A stretch of DNA of 39,375 nucleotides. Origin: Stentor coeruleus (lineage: Eukaryota > Ciliophora > Heterotrichea > Heterotrichida > Stentoridae). The notes beneath the pieces are model-generated. The model was not told the origin of the DNA, made no database searches, and worked only from the letters and a program-made list of their open reading frames with translations. Position numbers and translations under genes: made by a program. Shown piece by piece: positions 8,396 through 17,293 of the stretch. Every line of letters starts with the position of its first letter. Positions within the stretch are counted from its first letter, which is position 1. The DNA lies in assembly GCA_001970955.1 (NCBI GenBank), contig MPUH01000707.1, forward strand, positions 1 through 39,375. The letters are read 5' to 3'.

Positions 8396-11300
8396 CTATT
8401 TTTTAGTCATTAATGGATCTATTGATATTTGCTCTCTTTCACTTATCTTATGATCTCTTCTCTTTTTACAGCAAAACCATACTGAAAGTAAAAATAGTAT
8501 TCCTCCTAATGTATACCCTATTATTTGCCCGGCAAGTCGGACTTTAGGTACAACTTTAAGAGCTCCTATTTTATCGTCAACTTGGTCTTGGGAAAGATGA
8601 ATAGCTCTTTGATAAATGGTAAATGGCAAATATGTCCTTTTTCCATACTTAGCCAAGCTCATTTTTGCTAGGTTCGGATATAAAACATCAGGCTTAAGTT
8701 CAACATTATACTGAATAAGCTGATTTCCTTTAAGAACTATACTTGTATGCTTTTCTGCCATGAAATAAGAGTCGCAATTATCTTTTGTTCTTTCCCAAGG
8801 TTCTTTAAAGTCAATCATGTCATAAAGGGCTTGATCTCCATCATAGAAAAATGGTTTTGATCCAAATACTGGCGCAGTAAAAATCCCAGTCTCATTAGTT
8901 AAACCATCAGGCCCATTTTGATAGAATCTAGCTTGACTTGGTATAGTGGTCGAATTCATAAGAATGGCATTATCAATTTTATATTTCATACAGCTGTATC
9001 CAAAATGCTCTTTGTGCTCATCAAAGTCAATTTTGAAAGGCACAGCACCAATATCTAAATAATAATGTAAATGCTCATCACTATCTAAGAAAGGATGAAA
9101 CATCCAGCCATCAGTACCACCTACTGGAATTTCTTCAGCCCATGGATTTACATGGCTCCACTGTATGTTCATTGTACCATTTGGAAATTGACCATAATAA
9201 ATCTGCATAGGTATATTGATGTAATTTTTACCCATAATTTTTGAATACTCTCTAAGGTTATGGATATCTTTTTTTCCTGCATTCATTCTATTCCTAAAAT
9301 CATTTGTCAATGGAATAATCTCTTCACTTCTATTTAAAGCAACTTGGGTCATATTCCTGGATAAAGCTGGATTGCCACCAAGTAAAGGATTAAGGTTTAT
9401 CTGAAAATCAATCAGTGGATCAGCATCTGTGAACAAAATATCTAAAACAGTTTTAGCTTGGAAAAGCCCACCTAAAAAGTATTTGTCAATAAAAAACCTC
9501 ATATAATCTGCCATTGTCTCAACATCTTGAATATAAAAAAACTCTTTAGCTCCAGTGTAATTCTGAGCAAAAAGGTATACGAAGAATTTTTGAAGTAGTG
9601 GCATAGAGTAAAACCCTGTAAAACTCAAAATATCATCATTAAAAGTGGTGTTCGTTAGTGGGGGCTTTCCTATGCTTTGAGCAAAAGCTGAGTATTCAGG
9701 AGTTCCTTTATAAGGCCCGCTTAGGAAAGGGTAATTTGTTATACTTAGTGAATTTTTTATATTGTTTTTTGCGAAAATGCTAGGAAAGTTCATAGTAGCA
9801 AGACTATTTGCCCATTGCTCTCGAGCTAAAAACCAAGGGTCGCAAATTCCTCCAGCATTTGGACAGTTATAGTTGTTTTTGATCTGACTGTCAAATTCAG
9901 CAAAATAGTTAGTCAGTGTATTCCCTTTAGCAAAAAGCATCATCATTTGAGTATAATTCAAACCAGAAATGCTTTGGAACTCAACCCAATAAGTTGAGTT
10001 CACATCATTCCAATAAGTTTGAATCCATAAAGCTAGTCCTCCATCATTCCAGTTTAGTTTATAATTATTACAGATACTATCATCACCTAGAATACCACCA
10101 ACAATGATTGAACAATTGATTCCTTTCTCAATAAACATGAATTTATCGTATACAGATGTGATATTTATAAGCAGAGTTTTTGACAAAAACATTGTAAAGT
10201 TGTATAAAGTTTGAGATCCAACAAGGCCAAGCCCTGCTTCTCCACTAAACCCCCTATTGTCAATATTATAAATATCCGGGTCAAAGCATCCTTGTAAAAC
10301 TGTATAGTCGATGATAGCATTTATATAATCCCAAAGTACTCTAGCTTTGTTTGCGCTACTTAGTCCGAGTAAGTTACTAAGGCTTTGAAAATCTGAGACC
10401 TCACCATAACTAAAAATTTTGTTCATTTGCCCAACATCTAATAATGTCCCATTAGTCATTACTGGATACCCAGTATCCCGATCATAATTAAATAGCATAG
10501 CATAGTCTTCTCTTGTAAAATTAATATCTGGGAACTTGTATTTCGTTGATGTTGAATTGTAATAATAAAATATCTCTGGGTAGCCAGAAACTGAATCATT
10601 AACATTATAAATACTTGGACCAAGAGGAGCTATAGCAGGTGGGTAAGCTGTGATGCTGCATTCAGTCCATTGTATTGCTGCTAAGGTTTCATTTGTGCAC
10701 AAATACTCATTATCAGGTGTTGAACAATTGTAGTCTACCGCCATTGATGCTGAGATCAATGTATACATGTCAAAAATATGCCCTGATAATAAACTGGTTA
10801 ATTGGTCTACAGACAAACCGAATTGCTTTTGTATGGTAGCTGTCATGCCAGAGATTGGCCTGCTTAGTACAAAAGTTCCATTAGGTAAAGTATTCTCTTG
10901 TATTGCAGCTATCCAATTCATTATAGGAATCCAGTTATTTAGTCCATAGTCAGGGTCATTCCATATGTTTTCTGATTGGTTTTGGGTCAGATTCGCAGGT
11001 ATGAAAATAGTATGATTCGCTACTTTCTCACCTATCATAAAAGTGCTTATGCCTATGCTATATGCTATTGGAGGAAGTACAGTTTCTAAGCTTAAAGCTA
11101 TTACATATAAGCCAATTATAGCTAGTTGCTGTCTGTTGTAATGCTTTACTATATCCCAACCACCAAAAGCTGCAAGGCTTACTGTTGTTATAAGGTCATC
11201 TTCATGTCGATCATCAGGCCAAGGGGTTTTGTCAGTTTTCTTAGCATAGCGAAGAAGGTTGTATTCGATGTGGTCTCCATATGAAATATTGATGAACTTG

Positions 11301-11593
11301 TCAAACTCTTGCCAACTATAACCACTAAGTTCAGAAATACTTGGAACTCCGCCTTGCATGACTTCTTCTGGGTTGGATAAGTTGAACATGTGATATTTCT
11401 GGATAATCTGCGCGTGCAATTTTCCAGGAACTTCGCCCCAGTCTTTATGATCATTTGATTTCGTAAGCTCAAGTTTATCTTTTATCATATCAGTTACGAC
11501 AATTTGCAGGATTATTGGTGTGATGATTCCGATAACAAGGCATATGATCGAGCACGTAAATGATAAGCCTAGTAAGAGGTTCTTTTTTGCCAT
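8396..11593 (-). CDS. CD36/LIMP-2 (scavenger receptor class B) family membrane protein, double length
   Basis: A 1065-residue glycoprotein with the two-helix hairpin layout of CD36/LIMP-2/SR-B1: an N-terminal transmembrane helix (about 8-33), a large ectodomain, a second helix (about 1020-1041) and a short cytosolic tail starting CCKKRRDHK. Family-typical N-terminal residues are WGEVPGKLHAQIIQKYHMF and NLSNPEEVMQGG (52-82); the C-terminal ectodomain has YLDIGAVPFKIDFDEH and GYSCMKYKIDN. Animal members are about 470-510 aa, so some 500 residues are inserted mid-ectodomain. Many N-x-S/T sites suggest heavy glycosylation. The tail ends SIDPLMTKK, vaguely like the LIMP-2 lysosomal sorting end but without the exact acidic di-leucine spacing. 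A likely role is lipid/protein receptor or lysosome/phagosome membrane protein (inference). Confidence 0.82.
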   Translation of the reverse strand: MAKKNLLLGLSFTCSIICLVIGIITPIILQIVVTDMIKDKLELTKSNDHKDWGEVPGKLHAQIIQKYHMFNLSNPEEVMQGGVPSISELSGYSWQEFDKFINISYGDHIEYNLLRYAKKTDKTPWPDDRHEDDLITTVSLAAFGGWDIVKHYNRQQLAIIGLYVIALSLETVLPPIAYSIGISTFMIGEKVANHTIFIPANLTQNQSENIWNDPDYGLNNWIPIMNWIAAIQENTLPNGTFVLSRPISGMTATIQKQFGLSVDQLTSLLSGHIFDMYTLISASMAVDYNCSTPDNEYLCTNETLAAIQWTECSITAYPPAIAPLGPSIYNVNDSVSGYPEIFYYYNSTSTKYKFPDINFTREDYAMLFNYDRDTGYPVMTNGTLLDVGQMNKIFSYGEVSDFQSLSNLLGLSSANKARVLWDYINAIIDYTVLQGCFDPDIYNIDNRGFSGEAGLGLVGSQTLYNFTMFLSKTLLINITSVYDKFMFIEKGINCSIIVGGILGDDSICNNYKLNWNDGGLALWIQTYWNDVNSTYWVEFQSISGLNYTQMMMLFAKGNTLTNYFAEFDSQIKNNYNCPNAGGICDPWFLAREQWANSLATMNFPSIFAKNNIKNSLSITNYPFLSGPYKGTPEYSAFAQSIGKPPLTNTTFNDDILSFTGFYSMPLLQKFFVYLFAQNYTGAKEFFYIQDVETMADYMRFFIDKYFLGGLFQAKTVLDILFTDADPLIDFQINLNPLLGGNPALSRNMTQVALNRSEEIIPLTNDFRNRMNAGKKDIHNLREYSKIMGKNYINIPMQIYYGQFPNGTMNIQWSHVNPWAEEIPVGGTDGWMFHPFLDSDEHLHYYLDIGAVPFKIDFDEHKEHFGYSCMKYKIDNAILMNSTTIPSQARFYQNGPDGLTNETGIFTAPVFGSKPFFYDGDQALYDMIDFKEPWERTKDNCDSYFMAEKHTSIVLKGNQLIQYNVELKPDVLYPNLAKMSLAKYGKRTYLPFTIYQRAIHLSQDQVDDKIGALKVVPKVRLAGQIIGYTLGGILFLLSVWFCCKKRRDHKISEREQISIDPLMTKK

Positions 11594-11952
11594 TTATTCT
11601 CCAGCAAAAGTGTGAGCATTTGATAGCCTTTGATGAATTTTTCAAAGAAAATTATTATTTGTAGGTTATTTAGATTATAGAGGGAAACTTGTGGATTGAA
11701 GAAATTTTTAATGAACATAATTAAAGATCTTTGCAATGAAATTACTAAGTATCAAATTTTTATGATAATAATTAAGAAATAATTTGTTGAAGATTAATAA
11801 AAGGTTAAAGTGTAAATGATTGTGTGAAAATTATGAGAATAATTCAGGAAGTACTACTGGGAGTATGAAATATATTTTTTTTGATAGTTTATTTGTAAAT
11901 GGTAAGATGTGGATGCAAACTAATTCCTAAATGATGTTATCTAAACTAGAGG
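11594..11952. other. Intergenic, nothing recognised
   Basis: AT-rich spacer between the phosphatase stop and the CD36-like start. Both genes lie on the minus strand. No frame or motif of note on either strand. Confidence 0.5.
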
Positions 11953-13245
11953 CTAATTGTACCTATTTTGGGTTTTTATGATCCATGCATAGTCTATAAC
12001 TTTTAAGCTTTGCGCACTGAATTGCTCCCAAAATGAATGGGTTTTGTTTTCAACAACCAGCCTTCCATATCCGAAATCGCTACTCCAAGCCTGTGACCAA
12101 GCCTGAGGATTCTGGACTAATGGAGTATTAGAGCCTTCATAGTTCCCAGCATTGCCACTTGTAATATAAATTGGTGCTTTAGGTCCAACATGCGTATGCA
12201 ACGAGTCATAAATCCCATAAACAGTTTGATTTTTATAAATCGGTGTATCTCTCTCATAATTATGCACATGTGCCTGAAACACTAAGTCTACAGCGTTTGT
12301 ATAAAAAAGCTCTTCTAGTTCCTCTTGTAAAAGCACAGCATCAGGTCCACAAGCCTTGAAACTTTCAGACCAATCAAGCGAGCAATAAACTGGATGATGA
12401 GTCAAGACAATAACCCATGGACGTATATTTCTATGCAAATTAGCTTGATAAAGGTCTTCAACAAGCCAATTGTACTGAGTTAGCCCAGTAATGTTGTTAT
12501 AATAAAAGTAGCCTTCAGTATTGATCATGATAATATGAGCAGATCCAAGGTCAAATGAGTAGAAAAATCCAGTGCCTTGATTGGCTGAGTTTAAAGGCAT
12601 TGAAAAACGGTTTATGTAATGAGTAAAGTTGTTTGGGACTTCATGATTGCCTGGTAGGGTCATATAAGGATAAGCACTGGAGATGGGTTCGATCATATTA
12701 AGCCATTGATCACCAACTTGGCCTTCATTGTCATTAAGATCATAGGCTAAGTCTCCTATATGGAGTACAGCGTCAAAATTCCGCTGTTTAGCTTCTTCTG
12801 AGAGGAGTTTATTTGTATAAACCCCGTTAGGTCCAGTACCCCAATCACCGAGGACAATAAACCTAGCGCTTTGTGTGTCTTCTGAGTCAGATTCTGATGG
12901 TGACCGACCATTTATTTCGAAGACCCTAGACCAGAAACCCCCATTTCCAACCACGTATTCATAAAAACATGAGGAAAGCACTGGGAATTTTGCTTTATGG
13001 ATGTAGCAGATTCGAGTTATATTAGTCCCTTCATTAAAAGCAAAAGATGAGCCATAAGCGTAAAGCCAGTTTTCTGATGCTGAAGAGCACATCATTGGTC
13101 GATATGCTATTCTTGTATCCAACTGTGTATAGCTAACCCATGTAACCATCAATTCACCTGGATTCTCAGTCCAAGAAACATGAACTTGCTCTGGAAATGG
13201 CCAAGTTGCAGACACTACTCCAAGGCAATAAACTAGGATTAACAT
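11953..13245 (-). CDS. ACP7: Purple acid phosphatase (metallophosphoesterase), ACP7-like
   Basis: A secreted or lysosomal binuclear-metal phosphatase hydrolysing phosphomonoesters at acid pH. It has a signal peptide (about 1-14), a fibronectin-like N-terminal domain (about 18-112; VHVSWTENPGELMVTWVSY) and a catalytic domain (about 125-420). All five metal-ligand blocks are present: GDWG (D134), GDLAYD (D165, Y168), GNHE (N200, H201), THHPVYC (H283/284) and AHVHNYER (H326, H328). The length (430 aa) matches animal ACP7/PAPL. Several N-x-S/T sites fit passage through the secretory pathway. The frame is intact and starts at the first ATG. The biotin ligase lies upstream on the same strand with 40 bp between them. 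Confidence 0.92.
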   Translation of the reverse strand: MLILVYCLGVVSATWPFPEQVHVSWTENPGELMVTWVSYTQLDTRIAYRPMMCSSASENWLYAYGSSFAFNEGTNITRICYIHKAKFPVLSSCFYEYVVGNGGFWSRVFEINGRSPSESDSEDTQSARFIVLGDWGTGPNGVYTNKLLSEEAKQRNFDAVLHIGDLAYDLNDNEGQVGDQWLNMIEPISSAYPYMTLPGNHEVPNNFTHYINRFSMPLNSANQGTGFFYSFDLGSAHIIMINTEGYFYYNNITGLTQYNWLVEDLYQANLHRNIRPWVIVLTHHPVYCSLDWSESFKACGPDAVLLQEELEELFYTNAVDLVFQAHVHNYERDTPIYKNQTVYGIYDSLHTHVGPKAPIYITSGNAGNYEGSNTPLVQNPQAWSQAWSSDFGYGRLVVENKTHSFWEQFSAQSLKVIDYAWIIKTQNRYN

Positions 13246-13285
13246 TTTCTCAATAAAACTGGCTAAGAATATAAGGATTTAATAA

Positions 13286-14236
13286 CTATGAGAAGATTAT
13301 ATCATCTCGTGCTTGAATTTTATGGAATGTTCCTGTTTGATCTCTAGCGATTATTGTCCCTTCGTGGTTTATGTCGATTATTGTGCAAGGTTTGTTGTCT
13401 CGACTAAGAGTAGCTACTTTCATATAATGAAGCCATTTTGCCTTGTATTGATCAGTAAGACGTTTTTCCCAGCCAGGATTTTCAGTATCATTTACTAGTG
13501 AGGAAAATTCTGAGATGAATTCTTTTAACACTTCACCTTTGGAGAATATATTTGGGTACACTTCATTTAAGTTGATGAAAGGTGATTTGTTTGAAATGTT
13601 AATGCCTATGCCAATTGTCATTTGCATTAGTTTACCATTGCTTTTAGAGTTCACGAGGATGCCTGAGAGCTTTTTTTCGTTTAGATAGACGTCATTAGGC
13701 CATTTAGCTTTCAAAGAAGGGATTTCAATACCTTTATCTGCAGCAATTTTTTCAATAGCTCCAACAATTCCTAAAGGCAGCATCATCTGCACGGGCAAGG
13801 CAATTTTTGCAGAGCATTCAAATTTAAAAGAAAACATCAAGCATCCATTATTACTCACCCAATTTCCACTCCTACCAATTCCTTGTCTTTGAATATCAGC
13901 AACATACAAAATCCCTTGAGAAACATTTTCGAAGTGATTTTCAAGTATAGTTTGAGTCGATGTAGTTTCTTTTGAATAAATCACATTTAAGCAATATTTA
14001 TTAAAAACTTGCTCAGGAAGAGTTTTCAGGCTTTCTAAAAAAGAAGGTAAGGTTTCTGAATTTTTAAAGCATTGAAGTTCAGAATTTTCTAGATTTGATA
14101 ATAGAGATTTAGAAGAAAAGATAACAAGATGTTTCCAACCCCATTGATACTTGTAGTACTTGTACCCTATAAGAAGAGAAGCAAGTAATGCTGTTGGGAT
14201 TAAGTATTTTTTGAAATCATTCTTTTTCGTCTCCAT
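13286..14236 (-). CDS. HLCS: Biotin-protein ligase (BirA/HCS catalytic domain) with N-terminal membrane anchor
   Basis: Makes biotinyl-AMP and transfers biotin to carboxylases. The catalytic core has ADIQRQGIGRSGNW (113-126; the counterpart of the biotin/ATP loop GRGRRG), KWPND (178-182), KKLSGIL (188-194) and GIGIN (209-213), followed by a small C-terminal SH3-like domain (about 270-316). The loop is QGIGRSGN, so only part of the usual GRGRRG pattern is kept. Residues 12-31 are hydrophobic after a Lys-rich start, which suggests a membrane anchor or organelle-targeting segment. It lacks the long N-terminal domain of animal HLCS and the DNA-binding domain of BirA. Start ATG at 14236, stop TAG. 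Confidence 0.88.
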   Translation of the reverse strand: METKKNDFKKYLIPTALLASLLIGYKYYKYQWGWKHLVIFSSKSLLSNLENSELQCFKNSETLPSFLESLKTLPEQVFNKYCLNVIYSKETTSTQTILENHFENVSQGILYVADIQRQGIGRSGNWVSNNGCLMFSFKFECSAKIALPVQMMLPLGIVGAIEKIAADKGIEIPSLKAKWPNDVYLNEKKLSGILVNSKSNGKLMQMTIGIGINISNKSPFINLNEVYPNIFSKGEVLKEFISEFSSLVNDTENPGWEKRLTDQYKAKWLHYMKVATLSRDNKPCTIIDINHEGTIIARDQTGTFHKIQARDDIIFS

Positions 14237-14479
14237 TTTATTTCTAACGCTTATGGTACTTAGATATTTTATAGGTTCCTTTATATAAGATTTATTATTT
14301 GCATATTATTAGTATTTTGCTAAGGTAATTAAAAGAGAATTACCAGAAATGTTTATTTAGGAGAAAATTCTAAAAGAGAATGATTTGACGGGAAAAGGTT
14401 GGGGAAGATTTTTAAATGTTTTCAACAGCCTTTAAAAATATAAAATAATTTTCTGGTGATGATGCTTATATTGTTAGAA

Positions 14480-15340
14480 TTAACATTGAAAAACTGGTTT
14501 GGTAATTTTAGCTTCAACTTGATTGTGGGCTGAAAACATAGTTCCGCTCCCTGCAAGTTTAATAATATTTTTCTTTTCAAAGCTTGTTGCACATTTTAAG
14601 CACGAATTTACCTCAGGAGGGGTGCATGAAGAGCAAAAAACATGTCCACAAGGCATCAACAAAGCACATTGGTGAGTAAAAGGATTAAAACAACTGCAAC
14701 AAAGGAACAAACTTGTCTTTGGGTCTACTTCAACCCTTATAGTTTTCAGGGTTTTTATACTGATTTCATGATTTCCTTCAGGGCATTTCAAGGTTTTCAT
14801 AGGCTTTTTAACTTCAACCTTATCCTCATCAGGAGTTTTTTCAGGCACCCAAAAGCTTTTCTCTATAAGTTCCTGTTTTGAAGCTAGCCTTTTTTCTTTC
14901 GACTGCAAATAAGCTTTAGCTTTAGCTTGAACTCTTTTTTCTTCACTCATTAACGTGTATTTCCTATCGTTTTCAAACTTTTCCCAAGATTCCTGGCCAA
15001 GAAGCCCATTTTCCGCAGCTTCAAACCTCAATTTTTTTTGATCTTCAACTATTGAATTATTATTTTGCTTTTTCTGGCTAAGTTTCCAATTCAAAAGCTC
15101 TTGTTTATATGTTGATTTTTGTGTTAAAACATTAGTATAAATGCATTCTTTACAAAAAAGATGCCCTTTTGAACAAGCCATTGGGTTTGATGCAGCTTTT
15201 AAGCATAAGCAACAAGCATTTGCCTCACGAAAAGACTCAGCTCCCAATCTTTGTTTTATAGTTCCCCAATCTTTTATCATTTGTTTTTCCCCTTGAGTGA
15301 ATATGCTGTGGGCAGTATTGTTTTTTGAATGCCTTGACAT
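14480..15340 (-). CDS. NOSIP: NOSIP-family RING/U-box E3 ligase
   Basis: The 286 residues follow the NOSIP plan from end to end: an N-terminal MSRHSKNNTA (human begins similarly), a first zinc-finger/U-box-like module (about 43-70, with Cys43/44/46, Cys56, His60, Cys63, Cys66), a charged helical linker, SFWVPEKTP, then a C-terminal RING (about 213-256; CCSCF, CGHVFCSSC, CLKC), and the typical ending with IIKLAGSGTMFSAH and EAKITKPVFQ. Human NOSIP is 301 aa and is a nuclear ubiquitin ligase; the plant homologue is CSU1. Here both modules keep many Cys/His ligands. An E3 role in the nucleus is inferred from the family. Confidence 0.88.
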   Translation of the reverse strand: MSRHSKNNTAHSIFTQGEKQMIKDWGTIKQRLGAESFREANACCLCLKAASNPMACSKGHLFCKECIYTNVLTQKSTYKQELLNWKLSQKKQNNNSIVEDQKKLRFEAAENGLLGQESWEKFENDRKYTLMSEEKRVQAKAKAYLQSKEKRLASKQELIEKSFWVPEKTPDEDKVEVKKPMKTLKCPEGNHEISIKTLKTIRVEVDPKTSLFLCCSCFNPFTHQCALLMPCGHVFCSSCTPPEVNSCLKCATSFEKKNIIKLAGSGTMFSAHNQVEAKITKPVFQC

Positions 15341-15380
15341 ATTTTATATTATCCTACCTAAAAACTATAAATTTAATGAA

Positions 15381-16283
15381 CTATTTTTTTATCATATCGT
15401 AATAGTCTTCTTTACTCATTTTCCGTGATTTTTCTACAAAATTGTAAAAGTCTTCTAAACAAACTGGACCATATCTGAAATAAGAGAAGATTTTAGGCAC
15501 ACCCAAACATAATGCTTCTAGTAAAGAAATATCCCCTACCACAGAATAAGGGCTGTTTTCATTGATTGCTATTCTGAATTCTGAATAGTCTTTAATCCAG
15601 AAATCCTCACCCATAACAACGTAAATCATCTTGGTTCTTTGCTTACTATGGACAATTTGGTAATACATGTAGATACCAAATATTAAAATTGTGTAAATTA
15701 GCTTACGATTTGTGGAATAACAAACATAAGTTGGGATCTGATAACGCCAAGGCTTATAATATTTTAGTGTTGTTGAATAGTAATACATATAAAAATCGTA
15801 ATATTGATCTTTAGGATCAATACACCACATAGGGTCATAAGCGACAGTCTCGAAAGTGGCCATGATAATATGTTTGTGCCATTCTTTAAACTTAAGCGAA
15901 TACCATACATCATAATCAGGGAATTTCTTAAATTCTTCATATTCCCACCACTTATCATGAGGTACAAACAAATACGGGAGCATATTAATCCTAATATGTG
16001 GAGCAGGTTTTCTAGATTCATCAATTTCAATAGACCTAAATTTTCTTGTAACTATCTCAGGTTCTTCCACAGGATCAACAATCAAGCTTTCAAACGAATT
16101 ATCATAAAAATCAGGTTCAGTCTGATCAAACGGATTCAGCTCAAAAGTTTGGACATAAAGCGAAGGTTCAGGCCTAGAATAATGAAACTCAATAAGTGGA
16201 TTTTCATATTTGACTACAGGCTGGTTAACTTTGCTATTATATTGTCCTAGTAAAACAGGGAAATACTTATACCTTGAAACCAT
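15381..16283 (-). CDS. Hypothetical Tyr/Trp-rich protein with one membrane helix
   Basis: A 300-residue protein without a recognised family. It is unusually rich in Tyr, Trp and Phe. A single hydrophobic segment (about 195-211, LIYTILIFGIYMYY) suggests a membrane anchor, with about 195 residues on one side and about 90 on the other. There is no N-terminal signal peptide. The ATG at 16283 is 5 bp from the divergent ATG at 16289, so promoter or leader must overlap the neighbouring gene or one of the starts is wrong. It sits 40 bp upstream of NOSIP on the same strand. Stop TAG. Confidence 0.6.
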   Translation of the reverse strand: MVSRYKYFPVLLGQYNSKVNQPVVKYENPLIEFHYSRPEPSLYVQTFELNPFDQTEPDFYDNSFESLIVDPVEEPEIVTRKFRSIEIDESRKPAPHIRINMLPYLFVPHDKWWEYEEFKKFPDYDVWYSLKFKEWHKHIIMATFETVAYDPMWCIDPKDQYYDFYMYYYSTTLKYYKPWRYQIPTYVCYSTNRKLIYTILIFGIYMYYQIVHSKQRTKMIYVVMGEDFWIKDYSEFRIAINENSPYSVVGDISLLEALCLGVPKIFSYFRYGPVCLEDFYNFVEKSRKMSKEDYYDMIKK

Positions 16284-16288
16284 AATAT

Positions 16289-16783
16289 ATGAATCTTATA
16301 AGACAAGGTGCTATTAGAGTAACAAATACAGAACTTATAAAAAGCTTAATGAGTAATAAAAAACAACTGGAAAATTTGGAAAAAGAAATATATAAGAAAA
16401 ATAGATATAAAGTTACCAGGTCTAGCTCTGTAGGCTTAGGTAGTAGGCTTTTTACTTCTGAGAGTTTTTATAGTAGAGAGGTGAAATGTAGAGATTTTAA
16501 AAGGCAAAGACGTAGTTTAGAGGAGGAGTATGAAAGTTGGGATATGTTGGCTAAGACAAGAGATGCTTTTGTGTTGGATTTTAATAAAAAAAATTATGAT
16601 AAAGTAAGAATTCGTAGAAGAAAAAAACATGTTATTATTGTGCCAACTGCTAAATTTATAGAGACAAAGTCAGTTAGTTGTAATAATACGCCAGTGAAGA
16701 AAACTAAAGAGTTTAAGCTTAAAGAGCAGAATTTTAGAAGGAAGACTTGCACGGTGAAGAGGTGGAATTTCACTGATATGTAA
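16289..16783 (+). CDS. Small basic hypothetical protein
   Basis: 164 residues, strongly Lys/Arg-rich (for example KVRIRRRKKH about 105-114), with a short predicted helix near residues 22-40 and no known domain. The frame is open from the ATG at 16289. Because that start is only 5 bp from the divergent gene, initiation at codon 21 (ATG at 16349, MSNKKQLENLEK) is a reasonable alternative. The stop TAA directly follows a Met codon. No membrane or signal segment is present. Function unknown. Confidence 0.55.
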   Translation: MNLIRQGAIRVTNTELIKSLMSNKKQLENLEKEIYKKNRYKVTRSSSVGLGSRLFTSESFYSREVKCRDFKRQRRSLEEEYESWDMLAKTRDAFVLDFNKKNYDKVRIRRRKKHVIIVPTAKFIETKSVSCNNTPVKKTKEFKLKEQNFRRKTCTVKRWNFTDM

Positions 16784-17293
16784 AGGTTTTGGATGAGTGT
16801 TAGGCATATTATTATTGTTATATATAAAAATTAAGATATTAAAGGGTAGATTACAGTTCTAAAAAATATTTGCAAATTCATGTATTATGCGATCTTTTAT
16901 GCATTTCTTGCTATATTTTAGTTTTTTTATCTGCTTTTTATATATAGTTTTGTAATGTATTAGGGTGAGATTTTAAGTTTTTTGTTATTTTGATTAAAGT
17001 AATAAAATGTAACTTAAAGTATGAAAGTCACTATTGAAGTCGACTTAAAGTTATTTCAACAAATGGTATTTGAAAAATCTATACTTATAACAAAACTACT
17101 AAATTTCCTTTCTAATTTTACTGCACTTAACAAATAATCATATAATTTCAAACTTCATATATGCCAAAAAAATAATTCTGCAAATAGCTGGTACTAAGTC
17201 TACTAAAATCTTAAAAATTCAAGTTAAAAACTAAAAACTGCTTAATCTTTTGGCTTATCAATAATTGATTCACAATAAAATCTTCTTATTATA
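16784..17293. other. AT-rich gap, nothing recognised
   Basis: Spacer between two plus-strand genes. No frame above about 40 codons and no motif was seen on either strand. Confidence 0.5.

Noticed and set aside
15804..16250. 148-codon plus-strand frame
   Set aside because: Complete overlap with the minus-strand 300-codon gene, basic and without motifs; an antisense shadow.
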